Made by a program: the position numbers and the translations under genes. Below are positions 43,940-56,000 of a DNA stretch of 64,000 bases, piece after piece. The notes below the pieces were generated by a model. That model did no database searches, was not told where the DNA came from, and saw only the letters and a list, made by a program, of their open reading frames with translations. The first letter of the stretch is position 1, and each line of letters begins with the position of its first letter. This DNA comes from Ashinkailepas kermadecensis (Eukaryota > Arthropoda > Thecostraca > Neolepadidae), in contig JAOTOM010005178.1 in the NCBI GenBank assembly GCA_034440615.1, forward strand, positions 714,001 to 778,000. Reading direction: 5' to 3'.

Positions 43940-46900
43940 CGTTACCGTGACGTCAGCGCCACGCCGTGACATCACCGCCGGCGGCCAGCCAGTCCGCAGG
44001 CGCGGAGCGGCCGGCGGGAGGGTGCCGTCATGATGGAGTGAATACTGTGAGCTCGCTGCGTCTGTGGACGTGAGTGTGTGGTGTCAGGTGAGACTAGTCC
44101 GCCGACACTGGATTGCGCGGCTAGTCCGTGATGGCGGACCGGATGGGTCCGACCAGAGGGGCCAGTCACCGGGGGAGGGAGGGAGGGGGGTGGGTGTGTT
44201 TGAGTGCTGCAGTCGGCGCCACACCTCGTCGCACCGGGTCGGGCGATGTCTAGCTCAACTGCACGGTTGTGACACGGGCATGCGCGCAGCACTAGTCCGC
44301 GGGGAGCTGCTGCCGCCGGTGGTTTGTTTTGCCGCGTGTTTCCGTCCACGCCGGAGTTGTGGTGGCGTCAATGCTGACTGCGTTGTTTCGGTTTGCCAGA
44401 GCTAACTGCGTTGTTTTGGGGAGCAGCTGATGGGCGGTTTGCCACAGCTGATTGCGTTTTGTTGTTGAACAGCTGATCGACGGCTTGCCAGAGCCGACTG
44501 TGCGTGTCCGTGGTACGATTTTGGCGCCTGGCGACCCTGCCGAGGGCTAGTCGCTGTGAGTGGATCTCGTCCGTTTTGTGTGGCGGTAGCGCGGTCGTTG
44601 GTCCAGGTCATATGCATGATATTCGACGACGATGCTTCAGACAAGTGTTCCGAGGCCGTCTTCTCAGGCTGAGGTGTGGCTGGTGTTCGATGTGTCACCA
44701 CTGCGTGCCCTGTGCTCGGAGCGCAGGTGGGCGGCGAGAGTTTTGCGCCGCCCGTGTGCCATGTTTTCCGGTCAGGTTGTGTGATATTTGTTGGTGAGAG
44801 ACCTCGGTGGCAGTTGGGACGTAGCCTTCGGTGACGCGCGGTCGTCACTCCTCCGGGAAGTGCAGAATACACTGCTGGTGGATGCACTCGAACGCGTTTG
44901 ACAGCAGGTGTGACGCTTGGTGTGCCAGGCGGGCAGAGTTCTGCTCCGATGCTCGACGCTTCATGTGGGCGCCGAGCCGCAGGGTGTGGACCGTCCGTAT
45001 ATTTTTGCGTTTCGGTCGTTGCAAGGGAGGTTGAGGCGCGGGAGAGGCAGCTCCCGTGTGCATGGTACGAAGGTGCATTGTGGTGGCCCGACCGCGACGG
45101 ATTTCAAACCGTCAAACCGTAGTTGCTTCTTGTTTGGACGCTTCGCGTTCGGGTTTAGTCATTCCGAGTCGGATATCCTCCTTTAATTTGTATTCTAAGT
45201 GTTTGTTCAACCCAATATTCTTCATGAAGTGCTCTTAATCTGTGTCCAAGGAATGACTTTCGCGGAGGCATTTCTTCTCACGGGCAACTTTCAACAGCGA
45301 TTTATATAATATAGCACTTCGTGCTCAAATTCCCTCACTGGGAGCCAAATCTGCTCTTTTCATGTTGAAGGTACCAGCTCCCATCACAATATTTATCCCT
45401 CAATCTTCTAAATATATGTTCAAAGAAGTTGCTCGTGAGCACGTTTGCACGCGCGGAAGGATTGGCATGTATCATGCCGTGCCGCAACTGTCACTTGTCA
45501 TGTCTCTGGTGGTGGAGGTAATTTCGCTTGGTTTGTTCCCGGGATCTCGAGTTCATTTCCGGAGGGTGGTGCAACGCTTTTTTATTCGTGGCTTTGGTAA
45601 TGCAGTCTAGTGAACATATCGCAGTCAAAATCATGGGCTGTGGTACACGCGGCCCAAATTGCACTGCAAGTTCAGTGGACCGAAATATGTCGTATTTATT
45701 GCGTTCGTTAACGTATCTCCAAAATGCCACTTACGCCGAGCTTTGACACAATGTCGCTGTCTCCACGAGCCACCAAGAGCCCAGCTGCGGTTGGTTCACC
45801 AGTTATCCCTTCGCCGTGATCTTCAGGATCCTGCAGATCCTGAGGCCACGTACTCGCGCTCATCCAGCGCCTTCACTGGCGTCTTATGCTAGTCTAGGAC
45901 ATCCTCACGGCAGGTACGTGCACACGTTGGTGTGCTGTGTTTGTCGGGGTGTTCTTCCGTTCAACGAAAGTGTAGTTCAGTCTAGAGCCGCGTGTAGAAC
46001 AACGAGAAAAGAACACACGAGGACCCTAACAGGGCGACGTCAAAGAGTCAGTCGATTGCGGACAAGTCTTTCACAAGTTTCGCAGTTTCACATTCGATTT
46101 ATTTACACGTTTGGTACATTCCGTCGTCACGCGGTCATCGCGCGCCTTTCGCGCGCACAAATCGGCCAGCCCAGGCCGACGACCTCGCGAAGTGTGACGT
46201 CAGCGGGCTCCCGGTGTGTGATGTCACCGGAGTTACCCCGCGCACAGGCCCACCGCCAAGCGACGGGCAAGAGCGTGGCACATATCACATGACGCCGAGC
46301 TGTTCAACCCGCCCCGACAAACATCCGCTCCCCGGTCGGGGGACCGCGGACACCGCAGGACGCACACACCGACTGGACAAAATTAAAAACGCCGTCAAAG
46401 CCGGCGTCGCACCGGTCGCTTGCCCACCGCTGCCGGGAGACGAGTAGAGAGAACAGTGCGGACATTCACGTATAGTCAGGCAGTTAGATAGGAAGGCGAA
46501 GGGCCGCGGATGACCGTCCCCCCTCCCCCGGTGGAAGTCAGAACGGGCACGACGCAAACTCGCCACGCACGCACGCGTGACACGCACAAGCCCAAGCCAG
46601 GCCACAGACCGGCCGGCCGCTCCATGACTGAGCGGCCGATCGGCTCGCCGACAACACTCCAGGCGGACCCGACGTCGCCTGACCCGACCCGATCCGACCC
46701 GCAGCCGACCGGCATCACTTGTACTGGCGCCCCACGTTCACACGTCCACATCGGCAGCAGCCGACCCCACACACAAATCCGGACCGGCGGCACCGCCGTG
46801 CCGACAGCAGCGCCTCTGCCGGCGGCCGGCGGCAGCACGTGCCGGGGCGACTCCGCAGCCCGCAGCCGCACGGCAGCCATCGCGGCCGCCATCTGGCGCG

Positions 46901-46941
46901 ACGGCGGCAAGACTCGCCGCGCCTGCGGGCGCTGCGACACC
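43940..46941. other. convergent intergenic region between SLC9A8 and MARCHF6
   Basis: GC-rich sequence that should hold both 3' UTRs. No ORF in it resembles a known protein. It has no SINE or tandem array comparable to those in the introns. No canonical AATAAA was seen on the plus strand close to the SLC9A8 stop. Confidence 0.5.
46098..46105 (-). promoter_or_regulatory. candidate poly(A) signal for MARCHF6
   Basis: AAATAAAT on the minus strand about 840 bp after the MARCHF6 stop codon. Other AATAAA-like hexamers lie further on, near 45690. Position-based only. Confidence 0.3.
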
Positions 46942-47032
46942 CTACCTGGCCTCCTCGGCGGCGGGCGGCGTCTGAGGCGACGCGCGCGGCCGCTGGGGGT
47001 CGTAGTTGACCAGGCGTCGACCGACCAGATAC
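46942..47032 (-). CDS. MARCHF6: MARCHF6 exon K (C-terminal element and stop)
   Basis: After acceptor cccggcag it reads YLVGRRLVNYDPQRPRASPQ, then a Pro/Ala/Glu-rich end and stop TAG. YLVGRRLVNY is the conserved C-terminal element required for ligase function in the family. Phase 2 matches exon J. Confidence 0.88.
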
Positions 47033-50000
47033 CTGCCGGGTATCTGGTCATCACACGCACGACCCGGTAATACTGCAGCGGAACTCCCACCACCACATCA
47101 CCAACTACCGTTCATGCCAAGGTGGTTTCCCGGATATATTAACAAGGAATAACACACGCATAACAGCTACACTCTATTTTAATGTTTCAATGCGATTGGG
47201 CGCAGATTAACATTCTTAGAAAAGTCATCAAATTAACAGATTTAGTTTCGCTGCATCCATGCACACGAAGTGCACGTGCACGCGTTTACATTTACGATAG
47301 AATATCACTATATACCAGGACGAAAATAACGCGACGTAAGGGTAGTCGTAGTACAATACAGCTTGGCTCAGTCATACTGGCCACAAACAGTATTTAAGTA
47401 CACTGAGACAGTACGATACCACCTACTTGTCGTTCTTGATATGTTCGTAGAGTTTCTTGAACTGGTGGTACTGGAAAACCAGCACGGTCAGCAGTGAAGT
47501 GACGATCACCAGGAACGGGTAGATCTCCCGCTGCACCATGTAGAGACTGGAGGAGCGCACCACTGCCGACACAGCAGCGCCACACTCAGTGGTGCCCTCG
47601 TGGAGCACGACGGGGAGCAGTCGGTGGAATGGCGCCGACCAGGAAGATGCGGGAGCAGCGAGCGACATGGTGGGCACGAGCAACAGACAAACACACGCAC
47701 ACATATTATATACATACACACACACGTATATATCTATATAAAGGTAGTGAGCAGATGAGTAATGATGGAGAACAGCAAGCAGCGAATATAGTTAAGACAT
47801 AATACCAAGGCCCACACAAATGACAGAATATTTATATTCGAGGTACAATTTACAAACGTGAGTCAGCAATGACTTTGGGGCCGGCCCACGACGTAGCGCT
47901 GAGTATTTATGTGGTCGGTCTTATCTTCGCCAGCGAGATCAACGCAATATATGCATATCTATTCACCATGAGTACCCACTTCATACATCCAAAGTGACGA
48001 AATCGATGGCATGCATGCATAACGATTCACCATGAGTAACTAGACCACACATCAGAAGCGAAAACAACACGAACCAGAACGGACAATCAGGACGCCTCAG
48101 AGAACATTTCAACGCCAGCAAAGCTTTTCATTTTACCGGAAAGCACGTCATTCGGAAAATCAGCGCGAACGCATCGACGAGCAGGTGCATTCATGAAAGA
48201 GTGGCGCAAAACCATGGACAAACGAACGTGTGTGCTCACAGACGAGGGGCGTGGACAGAGAACGAGGGGGCGGAGACGGAGAAACGAGCAATTGCTACTC
48301 AAAGAAGAGGTGGCAGGGGGTGGTGAACGAGTACTTATATCTTCCACGAACGAGGGGGCGCAAACGTGAACGAGCACGCATACCACTCCTGGGAGACGTA
48401 CAGGAAAGAAATAGACGAGGATGCGTACCATTAATTAGGGCGCTAACAAGCGCACATATACCATCCACGGTCGGTTGAAGCATTACCTGTACTTTAGAGC
48501 TTGATTTGCACACCAAACACGGGAGACTGAGTAAAAAATAAAACAAAAACAACCGAGTCACTTACGGAAGAGGGGCGCAAACGAGTGAACAAGCACATAT
48601 GGCACGGCGAGGGCAAGGCCGAGCAGGATAACCAGAGGCAGGGCCAGATCCAGCAGTACGGTTCTCAGCTGCAGGTTCCTCAGTCCGTTCAGGTACACCT
48701 GAAGTCACAGCAGAACACGACGTCGGCCTACCTCAACACCATATCCACCGCCGGCCGGCACACGACAACTGTTGAAACAAGCCACGGGCTTCTGGCATAA
48801 GAAGATTGGGCAGTGACATAACGTGCCCACATGGATAACAACCACCAAGCGCAAAAGAACTTTGGACATTCAGGTAAGTTATGTCATTTACAAAATCAGA
48901 CAAAATCATTGGCTTCCATTCCGCCTAGTATTGCGATAGATGGGAGGTGCGAACAGACGGATGCCTTTCCCAACCAAACCTCGAAATTGTGGGGCATTGG
49001 GTAGCTAGGCAATCCGGCAGGATTTGACCAGGTAGCCAAGCTGTGGGAACCTGCCCGGCCGTGGTCATGGACCAGAGGCAGCATGGGCAGTGGTCATGGA
49101 CCAGAGGCAGCATGGTTGGTTGGTTGGTCATTGGTTCTACGACACGTCGACCGTTGAGTCATATAGCGTCGCCAATCTCTCACGCCGATTGGTCGCGGGC
49201 GAAGAGTAGCGACAGGTGAGATTCGAACCCACAATCTTTCGATTGCGAGACGAGCATCTTACCCCTAGACCACTCGTCCCCAGAGGCAGCATGGGCAGTG
49301 GTCATGGACCAGAGGCAGCATGGACAGCGACCAGAGGCAGCATGGACAGCGGACATGGACCAGGGGCGGCACGGACAGTGATTATGGACCAGAAGCAGCA
49401 TGGACAGTGGCCATGGACCAGGGGTGGCATGGACAGTGGCCATGGACCAGGGGCGGCATCGACAGTGATCATGGACCAGAGACGGCATGGACAGTGGCTA
49501 TGGACCAGAGGCGGCATGGACCAGAGACAGCATGGGCAGTGGTCATGGACCAGAGGCGGCATGGACAGTGGCCATGGACCAGGGGCGGCATGGACAGTGG
49601 CCATGGACCAGAGGCAGCATGGACAGTGGTCATGGACCAGAGGCAGCATGGACAGTGGCCATGGACCAGAGGCGGCATGGACAGTGGCCATGGACCAGAG
49701 GCGGCATGGACAGTGGCCATGGACAGCGGACACGGACCAGGGGCGGCATGGACAGTGATCATTGACCAGAGACGGCATGGACAGTGGCCATGGACCAGAG
49801 GCGGCATGGACAAGAGACAGCATGGGCAGTGGTCATGGACCAGAGGCGGCATGGACAGTGGCCATGGACCAGAGGCGGCATGGACAGTGGCCATGGACCA
49901 GAGGCGGCATGGACAGTGGCATGGACCAGAGGCGGCATGGACAGTGGCCATGGACCAGAGGCGGCATGGACAGTGGTCATGGACCAGAGGCGGCATGGAC

Positions 50001-53000
50001 AGTGGCCATGGACCAGGGGCGGCATGGACAGTGGTCATGGACCAGAGGCAGCATGGACAGTGATCATGGACCAGAGGCAGCATGGACAGTGGTCATGGAC
50101 CAGAGGCGGCATGGACAGTGGCCATGGACCAGAGACGGCATGGACAGTGGCCATGGACCAGAGGCGGCATGGACAGTGGCCATGGACCAGAGGCGGCATG
50201 GACAGTGATCATGGACCAGAGGCAGCATGGACAGTGGTCATGGACCAGAGGCGGCATAGACAGTGGCCATGGACCAGGGGCGACATGGACAGTGGCCATG
50301 GACCAGAGGCGGCATGGACAGTGGCCATGGACCAGAGACGGCATGGACAGTGGCCATGGACCAGAGGCGGCATGGACAGTGGCCATGGACCAGAGGCGGC
50401 ATGGACCAGAGACAGCATGGGCAGTGGTCATGGACCAGAGGCGGCATGGATAGTGGCCATGGACCAGAGGCAGCATGGACAGTGGTCATGGACCAGAGGC
50501 GGCATGGACAGTGGCCATGGACCAGGGGCGGCATGGACAGTGGTCATGGACCAGAGGCAGCATGGACAGTGATCATGGACCAGAGGCAGCATGGACAGTG
50601 GTCATGGACCAGAGGCGGCATGGACAGTGGCCATGGACCAGAGGCGGCATGGACAGTGGCCCTGGACCAGAGGCGGCATGGACAGTGGCCATGGACCAGG
50701 GGCGGCATGGACAGTGGTCATGGACCAGAGGCAGCATGGACAGTGGTCATGGACCAGAGGCGGCATGGACAGTGGCCATGGACCAGAGGCGGCATGGACA
50801 GTGGCCCTGGACCAGAGGCAGCATGGACAGTGGCCCTGGACCAGAGGCGGTATGGACAGCAGCCAACTGACCTGCTCCAGGGCCGCCTTGAGCCACCAGT
50901 TGGGCCCCATCATCGTGATGGCGCAAGTGATCTTCGTGTACAACACCCCCAGCGCCCAGTCCTGCAAGCCAGGCCGGAGTCGTCAGTCTTACACAAACTA
51001 CAGTCGTCAGTCCCACCTTTGACGGTGCCACCTGTTCAACAAACAACACCCGAGCAGTCAGTCTCGCAAACAACACTACAGTCGTCAGTCCCACAAAGAA
51101 CACTACATTCGTCAGTCCAACAAACAACACTACAATAGTCAGTCTCACAAACAACACCATATTAGTCAGTACCACAAACAACACCATATTAGTCAGTTCC
51201 ACAAACAACACCATATTAGTCAGTTCCACAAACAACACTACAGTCGTCAGTCCCACGAACAACAATACAGACATCAGCCCCACAAACAACATTACATTCG
51301 TCAGCCCCACGAACAAAACTACAGTCGTCAATCCAACAAACAACAATACAGTCAAAGCACACCGGAGTTGGCAAGTGACACAAACACCCCATTGGTCAGT
51401 CTGACCTTAACCCACCGAACCTCCACTGAACTTCTGGCATCATATTTCTACTGCAATCACTCCCTGGCCAATGGCGCGTACAGCAAACGAGATCTTCGAC
51501 GGGGACTAAGTGATCCTGGACCGTTTATTTCCGAGCAATGCTAAGGGCTGAACAAAGTAGGTGAAGAATGCTGCGGAAGATCAGTTCCACGAGTTAACCA
51601 CTTCAAATTCCAGCTCAATTTCGCCAACGTTACGGGTGCGCCCAGTCCCTGCAGCCCCCACCCCTGCCGCCGCCGACCTGGAACACGAAGAAGACGGGCG
51701 TCTGATTGAGTGGCACGCGGATCGGCACGATCACCACCACCTCGAGCAGCAGGCCGTAGCAGAGCGGGATGACGCCGACCAGCACGACCAGCGCCACCAC
51801 CGCGCGGAGCGCCGCCGCCCCCCACTGGCGCAGGCGCGCCGCCAGGCCGGCCCAGCCCAGCGGCAGCCAGCTGGCGGCCAGCGCGCACACGCGCACCAGC
51901 AGCCAGCAGGCGTACAGGCCGCAGGCGGCCGTGTACAGCTCGTGCGCCGGCCCGTCGGCGATCCACAGCGCCAGCAGACAGCGGCCCACGTGCACGGGCA
52001 CCGTCAGCATCAGCACGCTGGCCACCAGCAGCGTGATGCACATCAGCACCAGCAGGCCGACGATCTGCGGGTGTGCGGGGTCGGGTCAGACCCAGACAGC
52101 GGACGCTGCCGATCTGGGAACGTGAGGTCCGGTCAGCCACAGACAGCTGGTTGGTTATTGGTTTTACGACATGTCGACCGTTGAGTCATGTAGCGTCGCT
52201 AATCTCTCACGCCGATTGGTCGCGGGCGAAGAGTAGCGACAGGTGAGACTCGAACCCACAACCTTTCGATTGTGAGACGAGCATCTTACCTCTAGACCAC
52301 TCGTCTCCTAGCCACAGACAGCAGACATTGCCGATCTGGGGGTGCGAGGTCCCGTCAGAGTAGGCATTGCCGATCTGGGAACCATCGAAAAACCAGTCGC
52401 ACCAGCCATCTGGTGACCTTTGGCCCGGCCAGTCAGCACCGGAAGACGGCTGATCACGGGGGAGGAAGGTTGGTGACACACCATCCGCAGGCTGTCGACC
52501 AGGAGACGAGTGGGCAAGCCCGGCTAAACACCGGGCCCGGTCAGACAACGACGTGCATTCCTCCCCTGATGCATAGATTACATCACCGACGGCGGCCAAT
52601 CGCCCGCATCATCACCACTGAATAGTCCCCCACGTGCGGTGACAGAGTATCCGACTACCCCTGCCAGCAGTTTCAGAGTTCTCTCTCCCAACAATTATTG
52701 GTTGTTTGTTTATTGGGTGGTTACCGACGCATTTTATACACGACCACGGCTAATGGCGACGCCCACACTGTTTCGTCGGTGGGCCGCGGGATTGGGAAAT
52801 GTCCCGAGTGGTGCGAATGTTGAACCTATGGCCTTGGATACCCGGAGCCCAACACCTTAACCACTCGGCCATCCCCGCCCCAGACAGTTATTGGCATCTC
52901 ACGACGCAGCGACTCAGCCGCGGTCGCACTGGCGCACCCACCCTGACCGTCAGCCACTGCGGCCGCTTGTACGGCTGGAAGCCGACCGGCGCGTCGTGCA

Positions 53001-56000
53001 TGATGAGCGCCTGGTGGGCGGCGCCCAGTCCGCCGCCGACGCCGCCGTCGGCCGCGGCCGCGCCGCCCGCCGCGCCGTTGGGCTCGGCGGCGCGCGGCGG
53101 CGGCGGCACCGGGCCGTCGTAGTTGCCCCGCTCGATGTCGTCCTGCGGGGCGGGGGCGGGGGCGGGCCGTCAGACGCGGCACCGGCCGGCCCGCGACGGT
53201 CAGGGGTATACTTGGACACGGCACAGTCTGCAGCAGGATGGCGGCCCGGATACTTGGACAGCGCACAGTGTGCAGCAGGATGGCACCGGCTGGCAACTCG
53301 CGAGACAGCCTGCTTGCGGATGGAGTGGGTCGGCACAAACCGGCGACGGCCAGAGGGTTCGGGACGGGGAAGTTCGGGACAGGCTGGAAAACGCCGAGGT
53401 AGTCTGGGTCAGTATAGGATAGGCAGGGACGGAATGAAGTAGGACGACACGTTGAGCAGCGATAAGACACACTGGATCAGGACATAGCTGACTGAGGGAG
53501 TACGGCCGGGACGAACCGGGGAGGCCTGCGACAGGTTACGACAGCCTGAAGAATGCCGGGAGATGCTGGGACAGACTGGACAAGCTTGGACATGCTCAGG
53601 TCGGGTTGGATCAGGGTGAGACAGTCTGGGGAAAACGGGGCCACAATGTAGCTACTCGGAACAGGACTTCGTGGACGGCACGTCTTTCCTGGAAAGGCCA
53701 AATGCGAGTTCATTACACAGATATACACAATCACGTGTCTGGAATGAATAATAGCGATGATCTTACTGGACCTCAAGGCTCATCGCATTGATATCAAATT
53801 ACAATATAAGGAATATACCTGATAAAGAGAGATGTGACAATAACACCGATTTCCGTTCAGCATTTAACTGTATTTGTTCGCAGACGACAGATGGGAAATA
53901 TTAAAGTGCAATAAAAACACCAGCATTTCAAATTCAATATATTATACCCAAATCAGTATCAGTATCAGTCCCCAGCTAAACCAAACACCCAGCTAAACCA
54001 AACACCATGCGCTCGGCTCCAACCTCTTCATTGAGCGTGACGTCCCCGAGGAGATAGGAGCGCAGATCGGTAAGCCAGGCCACCGCCACACACCACCAGC
54101 GCACCAGGGTCTTCAGCCACACCTGAGGACACAGGCAAGTGAGCCACACCACCAGCGAACCAGGGTCTTCAGCCACACCTGAGGACACAGGCAAGTGAGC
54201 CACACCACTAGCGCACCAGACTCTTCAGCTGTACCTGAGGATACATCTGTGGGTCACCACTCCACTAGCGCACCAGACTCTTCAGCTGCACCTGAGGATA
54301 CATCTGTGGGTCACCACTCCACTAGCGCCCCGGACTCTCCAGCCGAACCTGAGGATACATTGGTGGGTCACCACACCGCCATCGCCACCACCACCAGCGC
54401 ACCAGACTCTTCAGCTGCACCCGAGGGCACAGTTCAGTGGTCCACACCGCCACCACCACCAGAGATTCCACCAGACACCGACTCTTCAGCTGCACCCCAG
54501 GACACATCCGTGGACCTATACAATTACTGCCACATACTACGAAGCATGTCGTTAGAAATATGCCACTGCTTTCTGATTCAGATACAAGAGCTTTAAAAAG
54601 TGAATGACATAGCTGGCGAATTCCGACATCCTATTTTTTCGACATCGCACACCTTAAAAATCCATGAATTTTACCATGAGCGTTGTGCACTGTGTTATTG
54701 ATCGGGGTACAATGGTACAACGGCCCAAACAGAAACGACTTCCACGATGCACTTCGCTGTGGGCAACGCGTATTTACTTCTTGGCGTATTTACTTCTTTG
54801 TCTTGCCGTGTCTTCTCGAAAGTACGAGCACGGTGTCTAGGGGATGAACTTCCCCTTCCCGAGAAAATCACTCGCCATAAGTATCCATTAATGGAATGCC
54901 CTGGCGTGCAACCGCTGACCGGGACCTTGGTATGTGCACGCTGAAGTACGACCTTAGGATATTGAAGCTGATGGATTACCTCAGTGTTTCTGCTGATGGA
55001 TTACCTCGGTGGCTCTGCTGATGGATTATCTCGGTATCTCTACTGATGAATTACCTTAGCATGTGCACGCCAGAGTATACCTCGGTGTGTTTACACCGAA
55101 TGACTAGCCTGGTGCGACCCCACTGAACCATTACCTTCGTGTGTCCCTGCTCGAGCAGTGCCGGCAGGAAAACCTGCAGCAGCAGAATCTGAAGGGACGG
55201 CTCCACTACCGGGCCTTCGCTGAAACCAGACAGGAACCGGTCAGCCGAGAACGGAGGAGACGGTCAGCCGAGAACACGGGAGACTAGCATATATAGAATA
55301 CTGGATAACACGGGAGCCTATCATACAAAGAAGACGGTCAACAGTGAACACGGGATACTATCATACAGAGAAGACGATCAATGGAGAACACGAGACTATC
55401 ATACAGACAAGACGGTCAATGGAGAACACGGGAGACCATCATACAGATAAGACGATCAATGGAGAACACGGGAGACTATCATACGGAGAAAACAGTCAAT
55501 GGAGAATACGGGAGACTATCATGCGGAGAAGACTGGAAAATGTTAATAGAACACAGGGCACATTGTAAACGGACAAGAAAAACGGCATCATAATAAATGA
55601 GGCACACGCAAAAAAAAACAAACAGATGAGACGGTTGACGGGATGGAGGTGTAAGCCTGTCGCAAGAGAAGAGAACAGATGGAGAGCAGAGACTAGAGTA
55701 GCCGGCCATGCGGAGAACGCGCCACACAAGAACAGAACAAATGTCCAGCATCAAGCACGGCAGACGTGCAGTCTATGTGGCAACACACAAAGCAATGCCT
55801 TTGCTCAAGACGATACAAATCCAGTACAGCTGTTTAACAGCCGTGGTCTGCTGTTTTAACTAGCCTTTTGTCTGCTACCAGGACGCCAAATTCTTGCTGG
55901 TTGATTATTTGGGCTCAGGGGCGCATCGACTGCGTTGGTCATACGGCGCCCATACGCCAAATTCTGGCGCGATGTTAGCATCACATGTCAAAGGTGTCGG

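Noticed and set aside
49216..51138. Several 120-290-codon open frames on both strands
   Set aside because: All are readings of the 30-bp minisatellite in a MARCHF6 intron; low-complexity products such as MDSGHGPEAAWTV with no start context or family match.
54195..54596. Ser/Ala/Asp-rich 133-codon plus-strand frame
   Set aside because: It is the antisense of the repeated MARCHF6 exon E boundary array.
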